Source: Pristionchus mayeri (taxonomy: Eukaryota; Nematoda; Chromadorea; Rhabditida; Neodiplogasteridae). Taken from it: DNA of 64,000 nucleotides. The notes below the pieces were generated by a model. It was not told where the DNA came from. It was given only the letters and a program-made list of their open reading frames with translations, and did not search any database. The position numbers were made by a program, and so were the translations under genes. Of this stretch, positions 28,047 through 40,420 are shown one piece after another. Every line of letters begins with the position of its first letter. Position 1 is the first letter of the stretch. The stretch lies in NCBI GenBank assembly GCA_036245805.1, contig BTRK01000003.1, positions 1 through 64,000 of the forward strand, given 5' to 3'.

Positions 28047-28724
28047 TGGATAGAGTGGGGGAAGCAATGGATGGCACGTGATGGTGCTGGGTGTTGTCGC
28101 TGCCATACAGCATCGAGATTCTCCCTAGAATGATGCTCAGCCACCTTTTCCCTTAATGTTTTTTTTCTATTTTTAAATTTTGAATCTGGCTGGTTTGTGT
28201 TTTCTTGTGCTTTCTCGCGTCTCCCCGTGACTCGATTTCGATTCTGTTGTTCTTCCAAAACTAAACATATTATTAAAAATATTAATTTCACGTAATAGAT
28301 TGATGCATAGTATGAAACTGTGTTGGATGAGATTTAGATGAGCATGGCTTCATCGATAAGAAAGGGAGAGTAATTTTCGTACATGGCCGTTCACAAAATT
28401 GCACTTGGAAAAATAATGTGTGAAAACTATAAGCTGACGGTGGTTTGGTGGTGCAGTGACTAGGCTTATGTGAGATCTGTCTGCCCAGGCAGTATTGTTC
28501 CATCATCTGGATAAATAACAACATTAATTGCATTGTAGATCAAGGATGGGGTACGAAATCTTCATGTCTCTCAAGTGGCTCGTCCACACGAGCATATGGT
28601 AGGCAGAGTGCAGTGGGAGCGGATACGGTTGTTAGTGATAACTAATTTTACTCTAATTTTAGTAGTCTAATTTAGCTGCATAGCTAAACTTGCAAAACTG
28701 ACTTTCTTTTTCGATTTTATTTTA
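28047..28724. other. Intron-like and duplicated non-coding DNA
   Basis: No gene supported. Two segments recur elsewhere. At 28420-28500 (GGTGGTGCAGTGACTAGG..) the sequence resembles 48110-48185 and has a tRNA-A-box-like start. At 28540-28640 (CAAGTGGCTCGTCCACACG..GGTAGGCAGAG) it resembles 31470-31520 and 48240-48310. These look like decayed parts of the same segmental duplication. Confidence 0.4.
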
Positions 28725-28729
28725 CGATG

Positions 28730-29529
28730 CACAGCGTGTCAAAGCGATGGTTTCCTTTGTTTGCCGCGGCGCTCGGTCGATCTTGAAACATAACATTTTT
28801 GGCTGAAATGAATCAATAAAATGTGAACCAAAATAGGTGAAAAATATATCATAGCTCAGCAAGAAAAAGTAAATATATATTTCTAATGCAATAGAGCTCC
28901 CAGGATTGCAACCAGGGTGCCTCCGTATCATTTTTGATAATTTTCATAACATTTAAAATTTGTTACATGAATTTTTCAAATTTTGGCGTATAAATCGAAA
29001 AAGTTGAGAATGCACATCAACAGGGAACCCCACATATGTAGAACCTTTTCATATCTACGTGAAGAGCTCTACAATTTGTAGAACTTCGATTTTTTCGAAA
29101 ATGTTGAAATATTTCGTGAAATTTTAAAAATAAGGCTTAAATTGGAAGTTTCTCAAAATATTTCAACATTTTCGAAAAAATCGAAGTTCTACAAATTGTA
29201 GAGCTCTTCACGTAGATATGAAAAGGTTCTACATATGTGGGGTTCCCTGTTGATGTGCATTCTCAACTTTTTCGATTTATACGTACAAATTTGAAAAATT
29301 CATGTAACAAATTTTAAATTTTTTGAAAATTATTAAAAATTATAGGGAGGCACACTGGTTACAATCGTGGGAGATCTATTGCATTATAAATATATATTTA
29401 GTTTTTCTAGCTGAGCTATGATATATTTTTCACCTGTTTTGGTTCACGTTTTCTTCGTTAATTTCAGCCAAAAATGTTATGTTTCAAGATCAACCGGGCG
29501 CCGCGACAAACAAACTTTGACACGCTGTG
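28730..29529. mobile_element. Fold-back element with CACAGCG ends, copy 1 (Transib-like)
   Basis: An 800-bp palindromic element starts with CACAGCGTGTCAAA and ends with the exact complement TTTGACACGCTGTG. It is flanked by a 5-bp duplication CGATG (28725-28729 and 29530-29534). The arms run inward nearly to the centre and include AAGAGCTCTACAATTTGTAG. No protein is encoded. A CAC-initiated terminus with a 5-bp duplication is the pattern of Transib/RAG-type transposition, although the heptamer here is CACAGCG and not CACAGTG. Superfamily is inference; the element and its limits are seen directly. Confidence 0.85.
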
Positions 29530-29534
29530 CGATG

Positions 29535-30245
29535 CTTAGCCGTCGACAATCATCGAGCTCGAAAAGCAGGATTTTTTAACATACATGTGTAACTTATGAT
29601 CACCAAGTGACATATTTGACCTTCCTAGAAATGGCTCTCTTCGTTCTCCAGCACATCCTAATAGCCATGTCGCCTATACAGCGAAAAAGCCAACCTTATC
29701 CGCAACAACGTCTGCCAATAGTGATCGATCACCTACCTATCGTGTTTTCCCTGCGCGACACTTTGTTCGATTGTCATGTGATGCCCCTCTCATCCTGATC
29801 TTGGTGATCGGACACAGGGAGAGCATGATCGAGCACGTGATTGCTTAAAAACCCAATATGGATATTCCATTGGCTGACGAGAAGCTAGATATATTTTCCG
29901 TTACCAGGCACTTTCAAGTTGTCACTGGCAGTGAATTGAACAGCATTTCCCCGATCACTGATGTACGTACCTGGCGTTGTCGAATACAAATACTCCAATC
30001 ATTTCACATTCGTCTTTTTTTCATCTATGATCGTTTTCAAAAGTTTGTCATTCAGCACGGCATTCCATGACAAATTTCCAGAAAACATTCGCTTCGAGAC
30101 CAATCGCAGAGATCATGTAAATTCATGAGATATTGATCTCTTTCTCAGAGCTCTAACATCTCTCGCCCACCCCTGTAAAACTTCGTGTTCGGGACAGCAA
30201 TCTTCTAGTGGCAGACACAGCGGAGAAGTGACATTTTCTGCTCAG
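29535..30245. other. No gene recognised
   Basis: Mixed-composition DNA with short chance open frames only. I see no repeats shared with the rest of the window, no convincing splice-bounded exon and no RNA gene here. Confidence 0.4.
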
Positions 30246-31058
30246 GGCACACCCCGTCAAGAGAGGGAAAAAAGCTCATTTGCGTGGCAGAGCGATTTTC
30301 AGATAGGTCTTGACCTCTCATTGTGGCCTTTTTATCTCCCTAAGAATCGGTTGGTGGAAATTCATATCCAATTCCGGAATGATATGACACGCGATGTTAT
30401 TATATTTGTGAAACATATTTTGATGCTTTGATTTAAGTATAATTTCGAGCAAATCTGAAAATTCAACGATCATCGTTGGGTGAAACACAGTTAAAATCAA
30501 TGAGAACTGAAATTTGTTCACTCTTGAAACGAAAAATTTTCTTCTATTTTGATTGAAACACAAATCAAAAATCTGAAAATATAGCTAAAATCGACTGTTT
30601 TGCACACTCCAGAACTATTAACTCCGATGGTAGTTAAGATATGGACATGGCGATTGTGCAGAAAGTTGCATAAACCCCTTCCGCACAATCTGATCAGGCG
30701 GTTTGGTTAATTTCGATCTCAGTCAGTGGTGGCATGAGCACACGTTCGGAAAATCCTGCAAAAACAGCTAAAATCGACTGTTTTGCACACTCCAGAGCTA
30801 TTAACTCCGATGGGAGTTAAGATATGGACATGGCGGTTGTGCAGAAAGTTGCCTAAACTCCTTCCGCACAATCTGATCTGGCCGTTTGGTTAATTTCGAT
30901 CTCAGTCAGCGGTGGCATGAGCAGACGTTCGGAAAAACTTGCATTTCACAGCGCTTCTATTGTCTCATCTCATTGTTCGCCGCTCCCATTGTCCGCGAAT
31001 GAAGGGGATTAGTTTTGCCACGCAAATGAGCTTTTTTCCCCCTTTTGACGGGGTGTGC
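30246..31058. mobile_element. Fold-back unit enclosing a 183-bp tandem duplication
   Basis: About 44 bp at 30246-30289 (GGCACACCCCGTCAA..) are inverted at 31016-31058 (..TTGACGGGGTGTGC). Between them lies a direct tandem duplication, 30583-30765 and 30766-30948, recognisable by TAAAATCGACTGTTTTGCAC. No target-site duplication was found, so a transposon origin is likely but not shown. Confidence 0.6.
30583..30948. repeat. 183-bp direct tandem duplication
   Basis: Two adjacent copies starting at 30583 and 30766 share TAAAATCGACTGTTTTGCAC, TTAACTCCGATGG, GTTAAGATATGGACATGGCG and GAGCAxACGTTCGGAAAA, with a few percent difference. Confidence 0.9.
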
Positions 31059-31609
31059 AGGGCACTGATGTGATCTTTGATCTTTACCACGTAGATGATC
31101 GTTCCTCGATTGATGAAAATGAAGCGAGCAAAATGAGTAGTCTTCGATTCTTATTCGGATGGTGTGAGTAATTCGCGTTCAGAGGCGGTGCCACTGATTC
31201 CGAACGATGGAATGAGCACGAAGAATTCATGATGTTCAGCTTGATTATTGAATATTATTGGCTGTAATGTGGACATTTTTGAATAGCATATTTGCGCGCA
31301 ATCCGTCAATTTGGTCGAACATGCCAAGTGTTTTATCAACGAATTGAACGTGCCTTAAGAAGAGAGGGAGAACTCATTTCGAATGGAGTGTACATATTTG
31401 GTAAATTGTTAATATTATTATTGTATATCAAAGATGGGGAAAAACATCACCATCGCAAACACGTCATGTGCAAGAGGCTCAAATGCCTCGTCTACACGAG
31501 GTACGGTAGGCAGAGGGTAGCTTTGTGGGAAATTTTTGGAAAAATAAGATTTTAATATGATTATATTAGAGAGTACATCAGAGACTAGTGTGAGTGGGAG
31601 ACAAGTGAT

Positions 31610-32400
31610 GGCGCTTGCTGGTTTCGGGTTTTCTTGCCTCTTCATAGCCAATATTCTTTGTGTTGCTCTGATCAGAGTTTTTTTCAAAGATTAAACAACT
31701 TTTTTCACGTCATCTATTGGCAGATGGGACGGAACTTCCTCGCAATGTTAGAGAGGGCAACGCACAACAGAAAATATCTGAAGTGAGTGGGATTGTGCAC
31801 AGTTGTTGCTTTCGAGTTTTGGTGCTGCTACTTAGACTTGATTTTCCTGACAAAAACCGGGAGGGGCTCATCTCTCGCGTTAAATAAATAACGTTAATAC
31901 AGAGTTATGTATTGAATCAAGCAGATCTCGGATTTTCTTGTGTTTCCTTAACCTCGATTCCGCGTCTAAAACTGATACAATAAGTTTTAGATTCCAAAGG
32001 AAAATTATTTTTCAACCAATAAAGTTCCATGCCAGCCTTGTGTTTCATTGATGCTCCTTAACCTTGACCCTTGACAATTGGTCGATAGCTTTTCTTTACT
32101 TCTCATAACAAGATACAAGTTGTTCAGCAGGGGATTCTAGTAATATATTAGTGACAATAGAAAATACTGGCAATTGCTGTTTTGGGTATTTTTTTGCGGA
32201 TTCTTTTTGCGGATATTTAGAGCTGATCTCCTGTCTCCTTGCAGAAAGAAAACAATTTCACGTCAATCCAGATTTAATTCTTTAATAAAGCTGGTTTCGG
32301 GTTTTCTTTGACCTTCTCAGTCTCGCGTATGTCCCCGGAACTGATCACTTCTCCACAATTTTCCCAAAAAATCAACAACTATAAAACGGGAATGTAAAAT
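31610..32400 (+). repeat. Diverged intronic repeat cluster (GGTTTCGGGTTTTCT type)
   Basis: A degenerate unit recurs at about 31616, 31808, 31920, 32035 and 32290. The pattern is GCTGGTTTCGGGTTTTCTTG, then CTTAACCTCGATTCC, then CTAAAACTGATCAC, and often TTCACGTCAA. The same unit is scattered at about 28180, 39350-39960, 40560, 44270-44480, 60315-60480 and 61020-61340. Around 39-40 kb and 60-61 kb it lies in the interval next to the recurrent exon pair, so it appears to be an old tandem repeat inside that intron. Spacing is roughly 100-140 bp and divergence is high. Confidence 0.6.
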
Positions 32401-32590
32401 AATTTCTTGTAGGACGATGATATAACACTCCTTTTCAGTGGGTTTGGGTAATGTATCGGCTCTTTAACCATATTCAGGTTTCACAACACATTCAACCGTT
32501 TCCGTGTTCATCAAGAAGCAGTGGCGCTGCATTTTTCTGATCACAAGAAAATAAATATCCACAGGCCAGAGGCGGCATCATCGAGTGGCC

Positions 32591-32646
32591 CATTCTCAAC
32601 ACACTCAATGAGACAATCCATTCTCAACACACTCAATGAGACAATC
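32591..32646. repeat. 28-bp perfect tandem duplication
   Basis: CATTCTCAACACACTCAATG plus eight further bases is repeated exactly at 32591-32618 and 32619-32646. It is a recent local duplication. Confidence 0.95.
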
Positions 32647-32928
32647 AATCCGCTCTGCAAGGAGTTCCGAGACCGAATGGAGTAAGAAGAATACGGTACC
32701 TGGGGAGTATCTGGTAGGAATACTGGTTCTTGACAGATGTTATAGCTAATGTTCTGCTCTGAGTTATTCAACGTCGTCATCGATGTTACCAATGAGAAGG
32801 AGAAGTCGAAGGCGGAGGAGAGGACGATGAGGGGAGGCCATCATTCACTCAATAATATCCACTGAACTTTCTTCGTACTTCGAATGATGGCAGAGAATGA
32901 GGAAAAGGTGGGAAATATTGATTTTTAA

Positions 32929-33214
32929 AGAAGGGGTAACATGAATGAATGCTAGGGAGTCCCACCACGAAGATATTGCGCTTGGAATGAGAACCTGTAG
33001 CCAAATCACCCCAACAGAGGGGTGAAAATTAAATAGAGCGATTGAAACATACACGAAGTAGTCACGACCCTGCGCTGTCAATGAACTTTGCGGGTATGTA
33101 AATGACCTGACAGGTATCTGTCTAACTGCGGATAAAGTGATCCATGATCGGGCTAATGGCTTATACCACCCACAATCGTGGCTCATCTAACTAATTTTTC
33201 GTGTTACTCCTACT
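32929..33214 (+). mobile_element. TTAA-flanked MITE, family 1, copy b
   Basis: A 286-bp element begins AGAAGGGGTAACATGAATG and ends with the inverted CGTGTTACTCCTACT, between TTAA at 32925-32928 and 33215-33218. It aligns through its length with the copy at 46187-46473. The host flanks (GGGAAATA..GATTTT before, TAGATGATCTTTGACC after) match uninterrupted DNA at 53140-53170 and 58630-58655, which carries a single TTAA. That is a paralogous empty site. Confidence 0.9.
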
Positions 33215-33218
33215 TTAA

Positions 33219-33870
33219 TAGATGATCTTTGACCTTTAAATTCTAGGAGGATTCTATTTTTTTAATAATGCGATATATCCAGCACCATAAGGCATCGTAA
33301 AATTTCGGTAGAAAACTCATGGTTAACTGATTGTATAAGATTTCACCTTATTCGTATAGATGAATGAAATGGGGCGAATGTAATAATTGGCTCAATCATT
33401 GCGTAAAATAGCTTGATAGCTTGAGGCACTGCAGTTGCTCTTCAACGTCAATCGATTAGAGGACCATACTTTCACAGATATTTTAGACATGGTAATTTGA
33501 TACTGTTTGAACTGAAATCATAGCAATTAGTGTGGTGTGAGTGCGGCTCGAATCAAAACGAAATGTTCGACTTCAGAACAGTTGAGCTACGCGTTGAATC
33601 AGTGTTCCATGATGAATTATAATTGTGTTGATTCTACGGTGCATTCTATATAAGAGGAAATTATAGTTCTACGAGAATTCTTTGACAATCCTTGCTGCGA
33701 GTAACTCGGTTACCTCATCTCTCTTCGTCGCTCGCTCCTCGAAGAAGAGAATTTTGAAATTCGAGGGACGATTGTCCGATCGATGAGAGTGATCGGCAAT
33801 CTCTTTGATGAATTCTCTCTCGATACGATAAATTCCTAGATGCAGTAAAACAATATATTATTCGAATGAA
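33219..33870 (+). repeat. Segmental duplication, copy I
   Basis: This is a diverged version of the near-identical blocks at 53213-53838 and 59060-59690. Shared markers are TTTCACCTTATTCGTATA, ATCGATTxGAxGxxCATAC, GTGTTGATTCTACGGTGCAT and CTCTCTTCGTCGCTCGCTCC. No open exon is retained. The homology extends left through the MITE at 32929 to about 32870. Confidence 0.75.
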
Positions 33871-35109
33871 CAACAAAAATAAAAATGAAAAGATTTGGTG
33901 TTGCAGCAAGATGATGTATTGGCGCAAAAACCTGGTTGCGTTAGTCCATCCTCGATGAACTAAAATTATATAGATCCAAATCATGTTTGTAGCAGTATTT
34001 AGAAGTTCACTACAGGCATCCTGCTCAATCCCTACTCACAGAGCTGCGGTAGCTGTTCAGATCTCCTCCCTACATGATGATACAACAGTGGGATAGGAAG
34101 TGGTAGAAGTTTAGACGGCATTTCTGTATAGACTCGACGTAATCGTCAGTTTACAGAACTTTACAATCTGATTTATTATTGATATCTTATATTTATGGAA
34201 CGTAATCAAAGACAAATCACGAAGCCGCCGAAGCTACTGTGTATGTAGCCGTTATGAAACTGCAGTTGCACAGTTTCAATTAAAATGAGCGAAATACAAC
34301 TAAAACTCAATTAAAATAAAACTCAATCAAAATGCATTGTCGGTCTTGGTCACAACTCTGATTCAGAACCTAACACACTGCCAAGCATAGAAAATATTTT
34401 TCACGGCATGGCTCACGGCAGCACAACGTCGTTTTTACTCCCGCAGCATTCGCGTTTTTTTTTTTTTATTTGTTAATTGGATTTTGTGGAATTTCGATTT
34501 GTTCATGTTCATCGTTAAACTTCTAAAATTTGTAGGCAACGTTGATGCAGCCTAACAATTTCAAATCAAGGACTATTTCAGTTCGCGATTCCTCAGCTGC
34601 TCGATGGATCGAGGTCACTCAGTTGGAAGCAGCCTGGTATGGCCTGGCTGGTAGAGACTGGGGAAGGCTCGATCATATCAACAAGGTGAATTTCGGATGT
34701 AGGAGACTATATCTCGAGAGCACAATGCCACATTTACTCCCGCAGCATTCGCGTTCTGCCCGTTGGATATGATTCCTGGAATTTCTGGAATTTCGATTAT
34801 TTACGAGTTCGTAACGGAAACATTTATTACAAATTCACTCTCTTTTTTAACACTATCACTGTCTTTCAGATCTATGAGAACATATAAAAGGAGAGCAGGC
34901 AAGACTTCATTGCCAATGTTCTACATGGAGAAAGTTGCATCGCATTAGAAGTTGTGCTTTCCCGTAGTTCTCTCGTTTCACTTGCGAGTGACCGTCGTTC
35001 GATTTGACTCTGCATCAATAATCGGTTTTATTTCTGGCAATATTACTCATCTCACGAGAGAATCGAGCTACCCTTGTGAATGAGGAAAAAATCGAAGTTG
35101 TGATTATTA
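33871..35109. other. No gene; one dispersed direct repeat pair
   Basis: No supported gene. About 90 bp at 34422-34510 (TTTACTCCCGCAGCATTCGC, then TTGGATTTTGTGGAATTTCG) recur at 34719-34800 in the same orientation. The first copy carries a T run at 34456-34467. Confidence 0.5.
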
Positions 35110-37694
35110 TGGTTTTGGGACCCTCTAAGGATGCGTCTTCGATCCCTTAAGACTCAATACACCAGGGTCATTTCTGGGCGCATGGCACTGGGTCGGTCAG
35201 CCTGGTTCCCAACTTTGAATGCATGTATCTCGGTCCCTATGATTTTTTTGTGAGAAATGACCCCCAGAGTGACACTCATTTTTCGAGCTCTATCGATCTA
35301 CTAAAACCGTTTCTCATGAATCAGTCATTTAACAGCGCTACATTATCAGCCACTTTTCTAAAAAATGTAGGAAAAGTCGTGGCTAAAATTTCCCCAGCAG
35401 ATAGAGCTAGTCAAGAGCTATCAAATGGTGGTTTACCAAAAAATACGGACGAACTGGTGGTAGTTACAATCACTTTAGTTTTCCGGATCATTTGAAGTAG
35501 ATTTTCATTCCATCATACCGCGCGATAGCGAGCGTTTCGAGACGAATGAAATCATTTTATCTCACTTTTTGAATTTTCTGATGTTTCATTGGTCTTTCAA
35601 ATGCATGTCAGTATGTCGGTCTGATGGAATGCAAATCAACTTCAAATGATCCGGAAAACTAAAATGAAAAAACTCAGGTTGTTGCGAAAGTCTTGTCGCG
35701 TCATAGTGCTTGGACATTGTAGCGCCTATAGTCCTTACTTCATCTTTCGATATCATATAACTACTTATAATCGATGAGGCAATAGATGGCCTTTCTAGCG
35801 CACTTTACTCCACAGCTGACGAATCATTTAGAAAATCACAGTGTTAGACCGAACCCTGAGCAGTAAGGTCACGGATATGCTAATTTCTGCGTTTACTACT
35901 ATTTTGAAAAGAGTGATATGGCGAAATGAATAACATATCCATAAACAGCATGAACCATGCATTACTAGGCACATTAGTGGATAGCCAGGCACACATGCCT
36001 TTCTTGAATTTTTAAAAATATTTCGGAATGGAGCTTGGACAAGAATTTTCGAATACATATTGTATAGTCTCATTTTAGTGACGATGGTTCTAGGAATCAA
36101 TACTATTCGGAAATACATATATTCTGAAGTGATGTACTTACAATTTCAGTTTGGGTTTGGCGGAATATTTCTCCTGCAAAATTGGTCCTTCTAAAGAGAG
36201 ATTCTCAAATTTGGAAGACGAAAACTACCATATTTGGCAAAATTATTGCTCGCAGCCGACTTAAATTGTGGACATATTGGGTTTATCTGAACAAGACACC
36301 CTTCCTCTATTATTATTTCACAAGAAATTTTTCAGAAGTCGCTAGTTGTTTTAGGGCTATAATAAATTTGGAACATATTTTTTACTCATTTTCATTCAAA
36401 ATCAAATTCTTGAAATTTTCCGGTTTTCTATAAGAGCTTCGCTAGGGGTAACTACATGGCTATGGTGCTCCTGTATGCACCTAACATATATTATGAGGTT
36501 AGGGAACCTAAATTCCATAGAAGCGAAATCAGTGTATTGAGGCACGCGACAGGACTTTCGCAACAACCTAATACCCCCAGTTTGTCCGTATTTTTTTTGG
36601 TAAACCACTCACTCTTGACTAGCTCTATCTGCTGGGGAAATTTTAGCAACGACTTTTCCTACATTTTAGAGAAAAATTGCTGATAATGTAGCGCTGTTAA
36701 ATGACCGATTCATGAGAAACGGTTTTAGTAGATATATAGATAGGGACCACAACGGCTATTGCCAAAATGAAGCCATGCCACCCAAACTATGCTCAATATA
36801 ACCGTCGGGGTCCTAATATGATCATACTTTTGGCCGTTTGTCGATATATCATCTCTGAATCGTGCTAGAGCTATAGAAGTGATTGAAAGGTATCAACAGA
36901 GAGAGGGGGGGAAAGCGAGACAAGCCAAGGAAGGGGCGGAGCCAACTCCGACCCATCCAGAGTCAAAACGCCAAAAAATTGGGCAGGGCTTCGCCGTTTC
37001 CCGGTTGCGCCTCACCCCAGTAAGGAGAGGCGAGGGAGCCGTACGCCCGCAATCCTCTCTAGAGCGCGCGCTCTCTACACACGCCGGGGCAGAAACAGGC
37101 GAGGGGAGAGGAGGAGAGAGGGAGCGCCTTTGTCGCGTGGTTTTCGTGCATCGCGGTGGGGTTCATTGCGAAGCACAAACATGAAAGTCAACTTTTTAGT
37201 GTTTTTTCTTAACATACTTTCTTGTATACGTTGTTGCCATAACATATGTTCTGGCGAACATCGTAGGCACATCGCAAGTACTAACAAAATGAAACATTAG
37301 TGTTTTGTCATCAAATTTTATGGATTTTGACCTACTTAGATAAATCCGATCATTCTCGCCAGCACCTCATTGAAAGAGCATTTGAAGAGCTTTCGAAAAC
37401 TTTTTTGAGCGGGTAATTTGGTTGAGAATGAAGCGTGTGCTTCCCTGATCTCGCTTTCGCGGCGAAAAGTGTCAGAGCCGAGTGGGCGGAGCTTGCCGTG
37501 TCTATATATAGAGCTCGAAAAATGTGCCGGGGTCACTCTGAGGGTCATTTCTCACGAAAATTCATAGGAACCGAGATACACGCATTTAAAGTTGGGAACC
37601 AGGCTAACCGATCCGGTGACATGAACCCAGATGTGATCCTGGTGTATTGAAACTTAGGGGGTCGAAGAAGCATCCTTAGAGGGTACCAAAACCA
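35110..37694. mobile_element. 2.6-kb nested fold-back element
   Basis: The outer arms 35110-35290 and 37505-37694 are inverted copies (TGGTTTTGGGACCCTCTAAG against CTTAGAGGGTACCAAAACCA). A second pair, about 35300-35475 and 36569-36740 (GGTAAACCAC, GATAGAGCTAGTCAAGAG), and a third short pair, 35675-35710 and 36536-36568 (GGTTGTTGCGAAAGTC), sit inside. The right half contains a GC- and purine-rich patch at about 36900-37150 with AGAGCGCGCGCTCT. No transposase-like frame and no clear target duplication are visible. The arms differ by several percent, which argues against an assembly inversion. Confidence 0.75.
35475..35662. mobile_element. 188-bp palindromic MITE nested in the larger fold-back
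   Basis: TTAGTTTTCCGGATCATTTG at the left end is matched by CAAATGATCCGGAAAACTAA at the right end, and the arms extend inward (CATTCCATCA against TGATGGAATG). It lies between arm segments of the 35110-37694 element, so it inserted into or was captured by it. Confidence 0.75.
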
Positions 37695-37991
37695 CTGATA
37701 ACTAGAATCATGATTTTTGGTCCTTTACGATGAAAGCTGATTCTAGCTTGATTCTCTCGTGAACGGCGTGATATGCAGTAATTTTATAATTCAACAGATT
37801 TTGAACCATAACGTGATCCAAATCGTCACTAATTGATGGATTTCGTATAGCACACGTTGGGTGAACATGCCCATATATGACTTTGGCTGTACATATTGAA
37901 TCACAAGCATGTTCTCTTCCCTTTGTTTGTTTGGCGATTCTGCATGCAGAAACGAGAGCGAACCCATTATGTTTAGAAAAATAACTTATTG

Positions 37992-38917
37992 ACAAGGAAC
38001 CGCAAAAGTGTTACTCGTTCCCGAAGATATCGGAATTCAACATTTTGAATGGCTCCCAAAAAGTTGCCCACACGCTTTTTAAAAAGTTACGATAATTGCT
38101 CCCTAAGAACCTAAAATGACTTATCAAAATAATAAGGTTCACCACGTAAAATCAGGCCGCTCGGTTCCCAAAATAGTGATCGAAATGAAGAAAAGTCCAA
38201 GGAACAGTATCGTAGCGCATCAGGTTGCGCGCTTGCTTTATCGTTTGTAAGTCGTGGGCTCGAACTCTGTCGAATGCAAGGCATTTTTCACATTTTTTTT
38301 CTCAATACTGCACTGTTGCTCTAAAGATGAAACTGATGTCCATGTATTACGAAAACATTTCATGCAGACGGATGCATTTCAAGTGCACTAGGTCGGGTGA
38401 TCACCGTCGGATGAGAACCGGATGACGGATGAGAAAAAAAGATTTCTTGACAGCGAAGAACATGTTGTGCAAATTCTAGAAATAAATACGTTTATTATAT
38501 GGGCATCATACGGAAGGTTCTCATCCGACATGTACCCTTGAAATTCAATCGGTGAGCAGAAATACTTTCACAGTACAGGCATTTCAGTGAAAGCATAATT
38601 TTTAGATCAACAATGCAGTAAAAATATGCAAAAAGTTCTTGCACTTCGAACCCACGACTTACAAAAGCCAAAGCAAGCGCGCAACCTGCTGCGCTATGAT
38701 ACTGTTCCTTGTACATTTCTTCATTTCGATCACTATTTTGGAAACCGAGCGGCCGGATTTTACGTGGTGAACCTTATTATTTTGATAAGTCATTATAGGT
38801 TCTTAGGAAGCAATTATTGCAACTTTTTAAAACGCTTATGTGCTACTTTTTGGAAGCACTTCAAAACGTTGAATTCAGATTTCTTCGGGAACGAGTAACA
38901 CTTTTGCGGTTCCCTTG
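37992..38917. mobile_element. 926-bp fold-back with tRNA-like arms
   Basis: The termini ACAAGGAACCGCAAAAGTG and CACTTTTGCGGTTCCCTTGT are inverted, and the arms pair over about 270 bp each. Each arm contains a tRNA-like stretch with polymerase III boxes. On the plus strand the A box is TAGCGCATCAGG (38213) and the B box GGGCTCGAACTC (38256). On the minus strand the A box is TAGCGCAGCAGG and the B box GGTTCGAA, within 38640-38700. The arms therefore look like two opposed SINE heads. No coding frame is conserved between the arms. Confidence 0.7.
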
Positions 38918-39244
38918 TGAATGTATTTGTATAAGACCTAGGTTACTTTCTTCTCGAATATCGGTCAATTCTTATTATTCCATACACGACTTCTTTTCGC
39001 CTGTAAGACTGATCTAGACTAGTGTGACATTGAGGCTTCACGAGTGCGATTTGAAGTTTAGATGTAGCTTGAGCTAGTAGCGGTGAGGAAGTGCATTATT
39101 TAAAATATTATTCACTTGCAATGAAAATAATAGACTTCACTCATTCATTGAGGTATTTCGAATGTTAAAATAGCGCGAGAGTGTGAGATGAATGGGCATT
39201 AGAACGAAAAAAATCGCCTCTAGATGGGAAAGTACAAGAGAATT

Positions 39245-39320
39245 ATGATGTTTTAGTTCTCATTCGGCCTGATCCACTCATCGAATTCGGAGAAGATAGA
39301 GCACAGAAAAACAAGGAGTG
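39245..39320 (+). pseudogene. Fragment of the YDPL exon
   Basis: Only the second half of the exon is recognisable: GATCCACTCATCGAATTCGG, followed by AGAAGATAGAGCACAG. The upstream half and its acceptor are missing. It is followed by the same intronic repeat type as the other copies, so it is an exon remnant. Confidence 0.55.
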
Positions 39321-39476
39321 AGCGGGGGAAGGAATTTATGGGACTTGCTGATTAGGGTTTTGGAACTGATAGAATCACAGCTTTCGATAGAAGAAATACT
39401 TTAACCTAAATTGAAAGTTGTTTCTTGAATCAGGCTGGTATCGAATTTTCTTGTGCCCTCTTAATCTCGAACCTAA

Positions 39477-39720
39477 AGGAGAAGTAAATGCAAACGCGCG
39501 CCCGGTTGGAATATATTTCACTTAAGGACGCACTCTCTTCAAGCCGCGTGCTATCTTGCACCCTTCCCTGAGTTTTCGCTGATCTGGCTCCCAGCCAACT
39601 AGCTCTACCTCTGTTCGGAATGGAGATATCAAAGTGAAAATTTCGGAGCTTATTATCGTTGAGGAGCTCTAGGCGTGCATATGATAGCTTCAAAAATTGA
39701 ATTTTGAGTTTACTCCTCCT
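39477..39720 (+). mobile_element. TTAA MITE, family 2, copy 1
   Basis: A 244-bp segment starts AGGAGAAGTAAA and ends TTTACTCCTCCT, with TTAA at 39721-39724 on the right and a degenerate CTAA at 39473-39476 on the left. The interior (CGCGCCCGGTTGGAATATAT, CTCTCTTCAAGCCGCGTGCT) matches the element at 46903-47141. It is non-coding. Confidence 0.65.
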
Positions 39721-40085
39721 TTAAGAATTAATCACTGATCGAATCCTTGAAAAAAATATGTAGAAAGTCAACAGAACGGTGGTTTTAGGATTTAATGCGG
39801 TTTCTTAGCGTAGAGTCGCCTCCTAGAACTGATAGAGAACCCTCTTCGGTCGCAAAATACCATTTCACGTCAACACAGGTGAATAGTGGTTTTTGGTGTG
39901 CTTTCTTAGCCCTGAATTTCCCTCTGGAATTGATAACATGTTGATCTTTGCTTATTCAAAAATAACTACTTAAATACTGTCAATTCAAGATATTTCTTGT
40001 GCGAAATTGAACAATACTATTTTACAGTGAATCGGATTGTACGCAGGAGAATGTATTGCTGGCACTTGCCAATTTCACGTTTCGT

Positions 40086-40152
40086 TGACGTAATGCTGCC
40101 CAAATCGATGAAGAAACTATCGATTACGTAGTCAATAAGTTTGAACGGACAG
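40086..40152 (+). pseudogene. Copy of the DEANECE-type exon, acceptor lost
   Basis: In frame it reads RNAAQIDEETIDYVVNKFERT and ends at a GTGAAA donor. It aligns with the exons at 60540-60614, 61518-61600 and 44605-45499 (DAQNDxE..). No AG acceptor stands at the homologous start, so splicing is doubtful. The YDPL exon copy follows 268 bp downstream, the same order as at 60.5-61.0 kb. Confidence 0.55.
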
Positions 40153-40420
40153 GTGAAATATGATCTCGATTTCAACAATATCAATTTGGTCGGTGGTTCC
40201 ACTGGAGCAGAGGGAGTCTGAAGGAGGTCGGCCGATGCAACGCTCGAGGTTTGTTCGAGTTGCTCGATTTGAGTTTCACCAATGCTATGTGACAATCAGA
40301 ACTAGCTTGTGCGAGGTTGGACTCTGTTTGTAAATATAACAATATTATTATCCTTTCACGCATTCAACAAGAAAAAAACGGGAGAGTATGTGAAATGAGT
40401 AGGGATACAGATAATTATCT

